Part shown: in pieces, positions 53,073-63,738 of the stretch
Numbering within the stretch: position 1 is the stretch's first letter
Layout: each line of letters begins with the position of its first letter
Assembly: GCF_027887165.1 (NCBI RefSeq)
Contig: NC_077228.1
Coordinates: 105,885,200-105,949,199 of the forward strand
Length of the DNA stretch: 64,000 nucleotides
Direction: 5' to 3'
Source: Monodelphis domestica
Taxonomy: Eukaryota; Chordata; Mammalia; Didelphimorphia; Didelphidae
Notes under the pieces: model-generated
Database searches by the model: none
Told to the model about the DNA's origin: nothing
What the model saw: only the letters and a program-made list of their open reading frames with translations
Position numbers and translations under genes: made by a program

Positions 53073-53434
53073 TGTTCCTGCCCTGTTCCCGCCATGCCAC
53101 ACTCCATATCGGCCTTCCAGGCCGCTTACATTGGCATCGAGGTGCTCATCGCCCTGGTGTCAGTGCCTGGGAACGTGTTGGTGATCTGGGCAGTGAAGGT
53201 GAACCAGGCTCTTCGAGATGCCACTTTCTGCTTCATTGTGTCGCTGGCTGTGGCCGATGTGGCCGTGGGTGCCCTGGTCATCCCTCTCGCCATCCTTATC
53301 AACATTGGTCCCCAGACCCACTTCTACACTTGCCTCATGGTGGCTTGTCCTGTCCTCATCCTCACCCAGAGCTCCATCCTGGCCTTGCTTGCTATTGCTG
53401 TGGATCGCTACCTCCGAGTCAAGATTCCGCTCAG
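53037..53434 (+). other. ADORA1: ADORA1 first coding exon (5' UTR part and CDS)
   Basis: The acceptor is CCCATGCCCGCAG ending at 53036. The donor is GTCAGT at 53435. The 57 bases before the start hold a short ORF (ATG 53046 to TGA 53072) and an out-of-frame ATG at 53072 overlapping that stop (TGATG). The receptor ATG at 53094 is in the better context, with G at -3. Confidence 0.9.
53094..53434 (+). CDS. ADORA1: Adenosine A1 receptor, N-terminal 113 codons (first coding exon only)
   Basis: Class A GPCR of the plasma membrane that binds extracellular adenosine and signals mainly through Gi/o to lower cAMP; it acts in heart rate, neuronal inhibition and kidney. Visible: a short N-terminus, TM1 about residues 11-33 with GN at 26-27 (N1.50), TM2 about 46-69 with LAVAD (D55, 2.50), Cys80 (conserved disulphide site), TM3 about 81-102 with T91 and Q92, known ligand-pocket residues, and DRY at 104-106. 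Length 113 codons plus 2 bases: codon 114 (Arg) starts AG and is split by the intron, exactly as in the human gene. Compared with the human sequence I recall, changes include His3, His76 and Tyr78. Start chosen by homology and context; no in-frame upstream ATG lies in this exon. The remaining two thirds of the protein (TM4-TM7) are outside the window. Not a pseudogene: the frame is intact with standard splice sites. Confidence 0.97.
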
Positions 53435-54189
53435 GTCAGTAGGGGATAACTGAAGGTAACCAACCCACCTTTCTCCACCCCCATGTCTGGGTAGCCCTGG
53501 ATGACATCAGTTGCCACTGACAGTGTGGGATATACTCTGTTTCTGAGTCCCCCACTTCTCCTTCCCAACACATCTGAAGAAACAGAACAAGTGGGATATT
53601 AGCCTCAAAAATTTAGAGGTATCCAGGCATATTTTGAGCAGGCATCATGCCTTCTATCTTTCAGACTCAGCCAAGTATTGCTAAAGCTGGTAGGCATATG
53701 AGCATAGGTTCAGCCCTACCAGCTGGATGAGCCAGAGAAGAGAGCTTTGGCTGTTATCTCAACATGGTCTTAAAGGCCATTTCTGGTTTGGATGCTAGTT
53801 TTGGGGACTAGAGGTATGTGATGGAGAAATGGCAACCAATACTTGAGCCTAGAGCCATGAGGACCATGGAGTAGGAATGAGATAATGACAAGAAAGAGGG
53901 AGAGTCTTGGGGTTTGATAACCATTCCCCAATTCCTTAGGGAGCCAAAGGAAGATCAGGGAGGGAGAAGACAAGAGATATGGAGGTGAGCAGGATTGCTG
54001 GTCCAGGGAAATGCCTTTGGGGTTATATTGTGGTGCCTAAGGAAGGGCCTGGTTCCCTCTGTCTTCTGCCCATTTACATACTATTTGTTGTGGGTGTTGG
54101 GGAGGAAACTGTTTATGTTCTGTCTTAATATTCCTTGTATTGTTGAAAAAACATTCTGAGTCTTAGTCCATGGAACAAGACAGGAAGAA

Positions 54190-54385
54190 GTATTCCCATT
54201 GGTGCCTAGGTAGTGCTATTGCCCAGGCAGTGTTAATCCTTATTACTGGTGCCCAAGTTCACGTCAGAGCTCAGTGCCCAAGGATGCCAGGACATGCTGC
54301 AGTTATCTAGGCAGTGCCTGTGCCACATAGTGCCAGGGAGCAAACTGGATTAGTGCCAGGTAATGACCATGCCAGGATACCCACA
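54190..54385. repeat. Degenerate TGCC(C/A)AGG-type direct repeats
   Basis: Units such as GTGCCTAGG, TTGCCCAGGCAGTG, GTGCCCAAG, AGTGCCCAAGGATGCCAGG and AGTGCCAGGGAG recur about ten times at irregular spacing. They look like a decayed minisatellite. Confidence 0.6.
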
Positions 54386-54654
54386 AAGAATGCTGGTCTC
54401 TTCTTTAGATGGGACAAGCTTCCCTTTCTTTCTGGAATCCTTGGTCATCTTTGGCACCTGCTGTTTCCCAGCTAAGTAGAAGGACTGTTGTTTGGCAGTC
54501 TGTAGTTTGGCACTCTCTGGAATTGGCACTCTCTGAAATCTGGGGTCCCCTCATTTCTGGACAGGAGAAGGTAGAGAAGAAGAGGAGGACTTGGTTTTAC
54601 GTTTCCTTTTTTTCTTCCTTTTTGCATTTTAACAGATCCTTTAATTTCAATAAT

Positions 54655-54925
54655 CAACATTCAACTGATATTTATTAAGTACAAGGCACTGTAAATACAG
54701 AGATAACTAAGACATGAGCTCTGACCTCAAGGAACTTATCATGGACTGGCTTGACAAAATGCTTTCATGTATGCTACTTCATTCTGTCTTCCCGAGGTAG
54801 CAAGGGCATGGAGTCTTATTTCTATGTCATAAATGGGAAAGCCCATATTCAGAGGCAGTGAAGTGATTTACCCATAGCCATACAGTTAGTCGGTGGCAGA
54901 ACTGGGAGCAGAAGCCAGGGAAACT
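54655..54925 (-). repeat. L2 3' fragment and MIR-like SINE
   Basis: L2 at 54655-54745 (ATTTATTAAGTACAAGGCAC, TGACCTCAAGGAACTTATCA), MIR at 54755-54925 (TTCAGAGGCAGTGAAGTGAT, GGTGGCAGAACTGGGAGCAG), both antisense. Confidence 0.7.
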
Positions 54926-55467
54926 CTTCATCTCTTTATGTCTGATGACTTCCTTGGAGGTCATTTGGTACCTTAATACCAGGCAACATTCTGCTCTTTC
55001 CTCTCTCTCCAAGGGCTGTACCCTCTGCCCCCAAAAGGCAGGGTTTTGCAACCTTTTTAAGATCAGCCTTGGTGGGAACTTAATGCGCATAAAATGGTGA
55101 GTCTGTGATTAGGACTGACAAGGAGCCAATATTTGTATTACTCAGATAAATTTGATCTTAGCACATTACACATGGGATGGGCCCCATGGGCCAAGAACTT
55201 GATTATAGGGAAAATACCCTCCAATGTGGCAACCCTTCTTTTCCAGAAGTTCTGGCTTTTGAGTAGATGCCACTGGAAGCATGCTAAAGCCTTGTTGTTG
55301 ATATTACTAATATCATTAACAATTAGAATATACTGTTGTCTCCCCAAGGACAGGAGGGAAAGTCTGGTTTCAAAGCAGTGAATGATGCTCACACTCACAC
55401 TTCCAGTTCCTTAGCACTTGGAGCCTCCTTCCATGAAAGGATCTTCCTTCAAGGTGCTGATATGGCT

Positions 55468-55628
55468 TTAGTGGGGAGGATGTTGGATTGGAAGTCAGAG
55501 GATTTGATTTGGGTTTGAGTTCCAACTCATCTACTAAATGTGTGACCTTGGACAAGCCCAATTTTTCTCCCATGTAAAATGATAGGGTTGAATTAGAGAT
55601 TAGATCCCTCCCAGCTCTAACTCTGATT
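55468..55628 (+). repeat. MIR-like SINE
   Basis: AGGATGTTGGATTGGAAGTC, GTGTGACCTTGGACAAGCCC, GATCCCTCCCAGCTCTAACT. Confidence 0.82.
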
Positions 55629-55854
55629 TAAACCTACCATTGCCTTCAAGTCTTCTTTTTCTTCTCACATTAGCTAGATGACAGCCACTTATTCAGCTAG
55701 ATGGGATCTGTCCGACTTCAAATTTTCCTAGACACTTTGTCTGGATCTCCTTTTCCCTATCAATTCATCTGTATCATCTTTGTTAGTTTATATATACGAT
55801 CTCCTTTTCTCTCCTCCTTTCCTCTCCCCAATCTCACATTTTTCCTTCTCCACC

Positions 55855-55975
55855 TCTGAACATTATAAGCCCCTTGAGGGCAGGGACCATTCCATCTTTC
55901 TTTGTATATATGTCCATCACCTGCTCACAGTAGATGCTTAATAAATGTTTGCTTAAATCAAATTTGAATCTAGTC
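55855..55975 (+). repeat. L2 LINE 3' tail
   Basis: AAGCCCCTTGAGGGCAGGGA, CAGTAGATGCTTAATAAATG. It lies just before the large CCTT array. Confidence 0.85.
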
Positions 55976-56019
55976 CATTGTCTTGGCAGGACTGGCAGGA
56001 CTGCCTCATTCCTGTCCAG

Positions 56020-56198
56020 TTTCCTTCCTTCTTCCTTCCTTCCTTCCTTCCTTCCTTCCTTCCTTCCTTCCTCCTTCCTTCCTTCCTTCCTTCCTTCCTT
56101 CCTTCCCTTCCTTCCTTCCTTCCTTCCTTCCTTCCTTCCTCCCTCCCTCCCTCCCTCCCTCCCTTCCTCTTTCTTTCTTCTCTTTCTTTCTTTCTTCT

Positions 56199-56234
<36 letters not shown>

Positions 56235-56235
56235 T

Positions 56236-56278
<43 letters not shown>

Positions 56279-56279
56279 C

Positions 56280-56338
<59 letters not shown>

Positions 56339-56398
56339 CCATCTTTCTTTCCCTTTCTTTCTCTCTTTCCTCCTTTCTTCCTTCCTTCCCTTCTTTTT
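56020..56398. repeat. Compound (CCTT)n-(CCCT)n-(CTTT)n array
   Basis: About 380 bases of almost pure pyrimidine on the + strand: CCTT units to 56138, CCCT to 56165, then CTTT to about 56340 and mixed units after. Frames of 129-231 codons on both strands are artefacts. It lies inside the ADORA1 intron. Confidence 0.98.
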
Positions 56399-56817
56399 TT
56401 ATTAATTTCCAGACACAGGATAAAGAAAAGATGAAATAATTCTCTTTGAATATGCAATGCTATTTGTGCTGGGCTTACCCTTTTGACAAGGTTCTTGATG
56501 CCAATTGTCTGCTCCTCATCGCCACCCATCTATGCTTGTTTTCTTTTTTCTGCCCTAAGTGATCCGAGAGGACAGCTGTTCAGTCTCAGTTCAAACACCA
56601 GCCCTTTAAGAACTTGGAGGTGATATGACCATCCCAGACTACCATGCTCAGGATAAGAGCAAGGGTCTTCCCAAGTAAGATGCTTATTCTGCAAATTTTG
56701 TTTGGTACCCAAGTAGCCATTCATGAGGGCAGTGAGAGGGGCTCTAGAGGAAGAAAACAAGGGGCAGAAATTAGTGCCAGAAGGCATTGTTCAACTCTCA
56801 GGGCTCTCTTGGAGACA

Positions 56818-56980
56818 CAGTATGTACTATGGAAAGAAAATTGAATCCAGAGTCTGAGAACTGGCACCTGTGTGGCCTTGGGTATGGCTTCTTCTCTTGG
56901 AGTTGTGTCTCTGCTATAAAATGAGGTTAGATTATATGGGCTTCTTATGTCCCTCCCAGCTCTAAATCCATCATTCTTAT
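56818..56980 (+). repeat. MIR-like SINE
   Basis: AGTATGTACTATGGAAAGAA, TGTGTGGCCTTGGGTATGGC, TCCCTCCCAGCTCTAAATCC. Confidence 0.8.
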
Positions 56981-58049
56981 CCATCTCAGCTTCATTCTGG
57001 TCTCTTAAATACAGATGGGGGGGATGCTGCTGGTGTGACATTTCTTAGTGTAGGTTCATCCCCATCACTCCCTAGGCAACAACCAGCAAGGAATGAAAAC
57101 TGTCCTACTACCAAATGATTGGAAGGGTGATGTCTGAGAATATGGGGAATAAGGGCAGCTGATAGAGACTTTTATGTCTCCAGCCAGAGGCACTGGAGGA
57201 ATTTGGCTTCTACCCCAGATAGCCAACCAAAAGCAGCTCTAGCCTCTGTCACCATCGCAGGGAATCAAATGAGTATTTACCAACTACTCATGTGCCCCCT
57301 GAGTCACCTGTATGAACTAGAGAGAGAAGGGAGACTTTTATGGACTGAACTCTTGCTTAAGACATTTTAGGCAGCGAGGAAAGGGAGTAAAACTAGTCAT
57401 TCAGCCATTAATGAGAGAAAAGGTGATCTGCAAGAAGGATTGGGATCCAATTGCTACAAAATAATCAACCATTGATTTGCAACTAACTAATGATTTGTTT
57501 GTGCATTGATTTACATACAGTTTGCATAGGTTAGTACCCCTTCAACCGCCTTTTAGTCTTTGCTTCAGGAAAACTCCAACATCTGTTCTCCTTCTCAGAA
57601 GCTTTTCATATTGCTCCTGTTTGAATTGGTCCCATGATATCCATCATGACTCTCAAAGGGAATGCCTGTATTGCACTTGTGGGCCATGGGTTTGTGCCAC
57701 AACATCCCTAGCCTCCACTCCCAGCTTCAGTGCACTGTTTGCTCTTCCTAGATTGGCACTGGGGAGGTCACAATAGCAAATCTGGCATTGGAGGTGAAAA
57801 CTGGTCCCTTCCTCTTTGAATTCCAGGATGTAAAGAAACAAAACAGGAAAAAGATGGAGGAAGGGAAGGAGAAGCAGATAAATCCCAAGACTCAAGTAAT
57901 GGGTGTCCAAGTCTAGCCACCAGGGAATCCTTCTTTGTTGCCAACCTTAATATTCAGTGTACTATGATTCATTGTGGCTAAGACTGCGCTGTGAAAAAAA
58001 AATAATCTGAGAACCAGTGATTAGGATCATTTGGTAGAATTTCAAACTG

Positions 58050-58212
58050 GCATGTACCTTAGAGGTTGTTTAGCATAACTTTATTTTAGTGGAAGAAATA
58101 GAAGCCTATGGAGAAGTAAGTGACCTAACCAGGGTCACCCAAGCAATGCCAGTAATGAGATCTGAACCCTGGTTCTCTGACTGTAAATCCAGTTCTCTTT
58201 CTACTATATTAT
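58050..58212 (-). repeat. MIR-like SINE
   Basis: TACCTTAGAGGTTGTTTAGC, GTGACCTAACCAGGGTCACC, GAACCCTGGTTCTCTGACTG, antisense. Confidence 0.78.
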
Positions 58213-58306
58213 ACTTTTACTCATGCAGGGAATTAGACTGTGTCCAGGGTTCTAAAGGGTTTCAGTTAGAGAGAGGTGACTTAAGAGATTCTTAGTCTGT
58301 CTAGCT

Positions 58307-59023
58307 CAGTGGTTCTCAACCTTTCTAATGCCATGACCCCTCAATACAGTTCCTCATGTTGCGGTGACCCCAAACCAAAAAATGATTTTGGTGGCTACTT
58401 CAAAACTGTAATTTTGCTACAGTTATGATTTGGAATGTAAATACCTGATATGCATTATGTATTCTCATTGCTACAAATCAAACATAATTTAAACATAGTG
58501 ATTAATCACAAAAACAATATTTAATTATATGTTGAGAAATATTAATCCAGCAGGAGGCAGCCTGAGCGCTGGGCGGGAGGTAAGTCCTGCCTGGGGAGGG
58601 GGTCCGCAGACATTGCCTTCTTCTTCCTGTTGTCTCCCTCCAGCTCCAGCTAGGGCTTCACTTTGCTGGGGTTACTCGGCTCCGTTATCCACTCCAGGAG
58701 TTATCTGCTCTAGGACTCGTTCTTAACTCCTCTGGAGCCCGCGCTGGAGTGCTCTCTCTGGGTCTCTGTTTGAGTCCTGTCACCAGGCAACAGGGTAAAT
58801 CCAGCGCCCCTCATAGGGGGAGGGCTGTTGATAGGTAACTAATATTAGTACAATGTGCGGGCAGCAGGGTCCCCGTTTTTTCTGAGATCTTGCTGTGAAG
58901 TAACTAGATTTCTCAGCGGCTAAAGCCATCAGAAATATGTATTTTCCAATGGCTTTAGGTGACCCCTGTGTTTTGGTCATTCAACCCCCACCGGGGTCGC
59001 GACCCACAGGTTGAGAACCACTG
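58307..59023 (+). mobile_element. SPIN-like hAT DNA transposon (non-autonomous or deleted)
   Basis: The two ends are perfect 16-base inverted repeats, CAGTGGTTCTCAACCT and AGGTTGAGAACCACTG, flanked by the exact 8-base duplication GTCTAGCT at 58299-58306 and 59024-59031 (hAT class). The left 240 bases (CAGTTCCTCATGTTGCGGTG, GATTAATCACAAAAACAATA) and the last 95 (GTGACCCCTGTG, CGGGGTCGCGACCCACAGGT) match the SPIN family as I remember it. The 385 bases between (about 58546-58930) are much GC-richer and not part of the short SPIN_NA consensus. They include GGGAG/GTAAGTC and CTCCCTCCAG, which look like splice sites. No transposase is encoded. SPIN is known for horizontal transfer among tetrapods, opossum included. 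Confidence 0.88.
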
Positions 59024-59073
59024 GTCTAGCTGGAAAGGAGGCTGGACCAATAGTCAAAAGGCTGTCAAGGGTG

Positions 59074-59208
59074 GGGGAGCTAGGTGGTACAGTGGATAGA
59101 ATGTGGGTCATAGAGATAGGAAGACTTAACTTCCTGAGTTCAAATGTGGCTCTGGGCAAGTAACTTAACCTTGTTTGCCTTCAATTCCTCATCTGTAAAA
59201 CAATTTCT
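59074..59208 (+). mobile_element. MAR1-like CORE-SINE, tail missing
   Basis: GGGAGCTAGGTGGTACAGTG head, CTGAGTTCAAATGTGGCTCT, CTTGTTTGCCTTCAATTCCT. Confidence 0.88.
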
Positions 59209-59215
59209 CTTCTGG

Positions 59216-59414
59216 GGTCATCTAGGTGGCTCAGTGGATTCAGATCTAGGACTAAAGATGAGAAATCCTAGGTTCAAATCTGGCCTCAGATACTTCTTGA
59301 CTGTGACTCTGGGCAAGCCACTTAACCCCCTTTGCCTAGAGCTTACTGTTCTGCTTTAGAACCAAATACATAGTATTGGTTCTAAGATGGAAGATAAGGG
59401 TTTTTAAAAAAAAA
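59216..59414 (+). mobile_element. WSINE-like SINE
   Basis: Sense copy: GGTCATCTAGGTGGCTCAGT, TAGGTTCAAATCTGGCCTCA, GATAAGGGTTTTTAAAAAAA. A MIR-like fragment follows at 59418-59505. Confidence 0.93.
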
Positions 59415-60527
59415 GAGGCCACAAAACTTGCTGGGAGACTTTGAGCAAGTCATTCTACATTAATTCTCCAGCCCTTAGTTTCCTAATCTGTAAGACAATA
59501 AGGAATTATTGAAGATTTTTGAGTAAGAATAAATTCAGGAAAGAATATTGGGATAGGAAGGGAAGGAAACAAGAATTTATTAAGTACTGGGTACTTTGCT
59601 AAGTGCTTTACAAAAAGTCTCCTTTGATACTCTACTGGAGCCCATTCCAGCAGTAAGATTTTGTGATTTTTTTCCTTTCACAGCTAGCTATTTCCCCAGG
59701 TCTACACAAGCCTATGTGTCATCTTGGGTAACTGGACATTGGTGTCAGCCTGGAATTAACAAGAAACTGAGGATTTAGGAAGAATTTTTATAGGGCTTGA
59801 AGGGGTAGTGTTGGTTTTGCTTTTTGCATCTTTGTCAGATAGTGTGATTGCTGCCCAGGCTTACATCTGCCCCTTGTTCCCTTCTCTTCATGCTGGGGGC
59901 ACCTCTACCCTAGTGGACAGTGGGGTCCATGCCAGTCTTGCTTATGTTTATTGCTGGAAGCTTGCCTGACCTTAGATGTGAAGGAAAAGCTATCTGGGGG
60001 AGGGTTGAAAGTCTTGTTGGATTAGACCCTGACAGAGAAAAATGTTAAAAATTGAATTTGGTAGATTAAGAATTACAGTACTTAGATTTTCCACCATTTT
60101 CGATCCTGAATTGTGGCTTCATTTGACCAGAAAAGTAGTGGGAATAGTTATCTAATCCAGGTGCCCATACCTCAGTGGGGAACAGGAGTGTTAGGTGGAT
60201 TTCTATATCCTGGAAATAGTTGCTTTCTAAATCTAGAGATTTGCAAAAGAAGAGAAAGAGCATAGTTTCTGAATCTTCTCTATAAAGGCAGATGGCTTAG
60301 AAATGGGAAACTAGCATTGTGACTTAGAATAAAAGTCTTTTCTAGAATACGAGACAATCTTCAGCCTAGTTCCTTCCTATTGCCCATGTCTGGGTTAGGT
60401 CCTCATTACTTCTTTCTTGGTCTCTTTCAAAAGACTCCTAACTGACTTTTCCTATCCCTAATTCCCCCCTTCCCCCCCCCCATCCCCTGCCATAATCTAT
60501 TAATCTCCCTAAGGTTGCTGAGAGAAA

Positions 60528-60750
60528 ATTAAGTGATGTAATAGAGTACTGGACCAGAGTCAAGAAGAACTGAATTCATATTTAGACTCAGCTACTACCT
60601 TGCCATGTTACCTTGGGCATGTCACTTAACCTCTGTTTGCCTCTGTTGCCTCCATTTAAAAAGGAGAATAGTAATGATACCTACCTTCCAGGGTTGTTGT
60701 AAGAATCAAATGAGATATTCATAAAGCACTTAGCACTTAATAAATTGTTA
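60528..60750 (+). repeat. MIR/MON1-like SINE
   Basis: TGTAATAGAGTACTGGACCA, GGGCATGTCACTTAACCTCT, ATGATACCTACCTTCCAGGG, AAAGCACTTAGCACTT. Confidence 0.88.
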
Positions 60751-60754
60751 TTTC

Positions 60755-61074
60755 CTTTCTTCCTATCATATTACTCTTTTCTGGATTTATTCCTGCCTCC
60801 AAATCTTCAATGATGCCTTATTGTCTATTAAAGTTCAAGCTCCTTAGTTTGGCATTTAAAGTTCTCCACCATCTGGTCCCAACCCCTCAGTCTAAATTTA
60901 TCTCCCATGTCTTCCCCGATAAATTCTATGCTGCCATCAAAGTGGGGGATTTTGCCATTCTCTCGACAAGCTTTCCCATTTATGCATCTCTGCTTCTGCT
61001 TTTCCTGCTACCTGCAAAACCCATTAGCACCTTGTTAAAAATCCTACTTGCTTTTAAGCTTCGGAGAACTTGGC
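60755..61074 (+). mobile_element. L2 LINE, reverse transcriptase C-terminal fragment
   Basis: Frame 60810-61097 contains LKFKLLSLAFKVLHHL, the L2 C-terminal LKxxLLxxxFKxLH block. Confidence 0.8.
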
Positions 61075-61268
61075 TATTGAGCTGGAAGGGACATTAGAGT
61101 CCATCTAACATATCCCTCTCTACTGCCTCCATTCCACAGATGAGGGAATGGTGGACCAGAAAGGGCAAATGATTTGCCCAAGTTGACACAGGTAGTGAGG
61201 GTCAGGGGAGAGACTTGAACCCATGCCCTTTGATTGCAGAGCCAATATTCTTTATTTTGTATTATGCT
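61075..61268 (-). repeat. MIR-like SINE
   Basis: GAGCTGGAAGGGACATTAGA, CCACAGATGAGGGAATGGTG, GACTTGAACCCATGCCCTTT, antisense. Confidence 0.82.
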
Positions 61269-61457
61269 CTCTACCATCAGGTCTATATCTAAGGCCACTT
61301 ACTTAAAAAGTCTCTTCTGTCCCATAAATATCTATATCTAATATACACACACATATGTACGTGTGATTTCTTTCATCAATTCCCATAGAAATTTACATCT
61401 TTCATGTGGTGTTTGCTATTTGTGACTGTACGCTTGCTATTTGTGAAGGTGCTTACT

Positions 61458-61578
61458 ATGGTAAATTGCAAGCCCTCGAAGGCAGACGTCATGTATTATT
61501 TATTTTTGTATCCCTCCCCCTCAACACTTAGCTTAGTGCCTTGTACGCAGGAGACGTTTCATAAATGTTTGAATGATA
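61458..61578 (+). repeat. L2 LINE 3' tail
   Basis: AGCCCTCGAAGGCAGACGTC, CACTTAGCTTAGTGCCTTGT, TTCATAAATGTTTGAATGA. Confidence 0.82.
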
Positions 61579-61769
61579 GTGAGGTCAGAATCAGCAGATA
61601 CGACTTTCAGCATGAGGGATCCAAGTTTCAAAGAGGAATCCTTCCCAACAGCTGTGCCCTGCAAGGAAGATTTGGAGATCTTTAATGGATTGAGCAAGGC
61701 ACAAGCCCTATTTGGTGGCAGGAAGGAGGGTTTAGAGATGACCACTGTTGGGTCTTCTCAACCTCATAG

Positions 61770-61875
61770 CACATCAGAGCAGGAAGGGACTTGGAGTTCA
61801 TCTAATAACCCAAGTATTTTATTCAGAAGATGGGGAAACTGAGACCCAAAGAGAGCACATGATGTTAGAAGGGAT
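61770..61875 (-). repeat. MIR-like fragment
   Basis: AGAGCAGGAAGGGACTTGGA, GATGGGGAAACTGAGACCCA, antisense. Confidence 0.72.
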
Positions 61876-63557
61876 GGTTCTTTTACTCTATCATGTTGTC
61901 TCCTTTCTATAGCAATTTTTGCGGCAGGTTGAAAAAAAAAGGGTCTGCCTGTCCTAATCACAGATTCCAAATTGCGTGCCAACCTGCCTGCCCAAGCTGA
62001 GAGGAAGAGGGCTTTGAGCATCTTCCTCATTCATTTTTCTGTGCTTCTTCTTTGAAGAGAGGGATTCCTCCAAACCAGGGCTGAAGGCCCAGAGGGCATG
62101 GACCACAGGGTGTGTCCCTTTAAGGGAAGAGATGAAGTAGGATGAGAAGCAGACTGGAGAATAGCCATGAGGAATGAATGGGGAAGTTGAAAAATAAATA
62201 TCTCCCTTGTGGCTCATCTTTGAGGTGGAAGCAGCTGCTGCCACAGAGCAAAAAGCAAGGTGGTAGTGGTAGTGGTGGGGAGATAGCTTCCTCTCTGCTG
62301 GGATGCCAGGGAGGGAGGATAGATAGGCAAAAACTAAACCTGAGCACAAAGCCCCAGGAGAGCTGGGTCCATATTCCGTTTCATGGGAATGTTAGCTGAC
62401 CATTGGGAGAAACTTGTGGATGGACCTTTAACCCTGACTCCAATCCTAAATGGACCAGGGGAGGTGAGGGTGGTGGGCTTAGGCTAGATGGGAGTGGCTG
62501 GCAAGGGGCCTCTGGGATAGAGGAAGAAGAATTGGGGGGGCATCTTGCTCTGAATATCCTAAGCCTCTTTCAGACTAAGACTTGAAGTCTGCACTATAAA
62601 ATAGAAATCAGCAGTTGACTGAAAGAAGACCTGCCCTTTCCCTGACTCTCCTTCCAAATCTGTCCAAGTAGTATAGAATTGGGATAGAACAATCAGGAAA
62701 AAAATTATAGGTTGGACTTCAATGGAGCCATATTATGCCTTGGTCTCAATTCCACTTTGACCCCCTCCTTGGCAACCCTTAGGCTGAGAGTGGTGTCCCT
62801 TTTATCCTTGGCTGTACAGGGAGGGGAAAGGGTAAGGAGCTAAGGATATCTGGTCTGGTGTTCGTAGGAGCCCCCTCTCTGCCTCCTCATTGTTGGAGGG
62901 GGCTGTTAAGAGCGCATCAGTCAGTACCCTGAGCCCCTTTCCCAGGCCTCTGCTTTCTTTCCTTGTAGGTAACTCCAGCATAGCCACAAATACAGGATGA
63001 ATAATTCACATGCCAAGCCCTGGCTGGGAGCTCTGGGTGAGGCTGGGAATCCAGAGTGATAGGAATGCTATGATGAATTCTTAGAGACAGAAGATGTGGC
63101 AAATGGACAACCCTGGTCCCTTAAGTAACACCCAGGGTTCAGGACAGCTCCTTCCCTACTCTCATTGGCTCAGAGCAGTGAACTCCCCTTTCAGAGACAT
63201 GCTTTTTCTTTCCAGCATCCAAGCAGAGAGAAGAGAGTGGCTTGCCCTAAAATCAGGGGGATGGCACTCTCCCCTCCCCCCCCACCTTGAGTCATGGTTC
63301 TCTAACCTTAGAAGGACCAGGATTTAAGAATACTCCAAATGACCAGGCTGTGCCAAATGGCACAGTGAATTTTTTTTAATCACAAGCCAAATAAAATAGA
63401 AATAGTAGGATGACAATGTTTATTGCAAAATAAAATGATAATATTTTGTGTCAGTTGACAGTTCTGGTCATTTTAATGTTAAAATCTTGGGGCTTCTACA
63501 CTGTCAGGAACCACTCATGATTATCTGCTACATCCTCCTGAAATTCACTGTGATTAA

Positions 63558-63738
63558 GGACTCAGTATGGATTAGTGGGAAGACTAAAGCACTGGAGATT
63601 AAATTAAGAAAAATCTTATTCAAATCCTACTTCCTAATGGAGTGACCTTGGGCAAGTCACTTAATTTCTCATTTATAAAATGAGGGCGATTGGATTAGTT
63701 GATCTCTGGGGTCCCTGCTAACGCTGAGTCTGATTCCT
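63558..63738 (+). repeat. MIR-like SINE
   Basis: TATTCAAATCCTACTTCCTA, GTGACCTTGGGCAAGTCACT, AAAATGAGGGCGATTGGATT. The last 260 bases of the window hold nothing recognised. Confidence 0.82.

Noticed and set aside
52460..53107. 215-codon minus frame opposite the ADORA1 leader
   Set aside because: Arises from GC-rich sequence; proline/glycine-rich, no recognisable domain and no splice signals on that strand that I trust.
55834..56529. Frames of up to 231 codons on both strands (Lys/Glu/Arg-rich or Ser/Phe/Leu/Pro-rich)
   Set aside because: Product of the CCTT/CTTT array in the ADORA1 intron; no domain.
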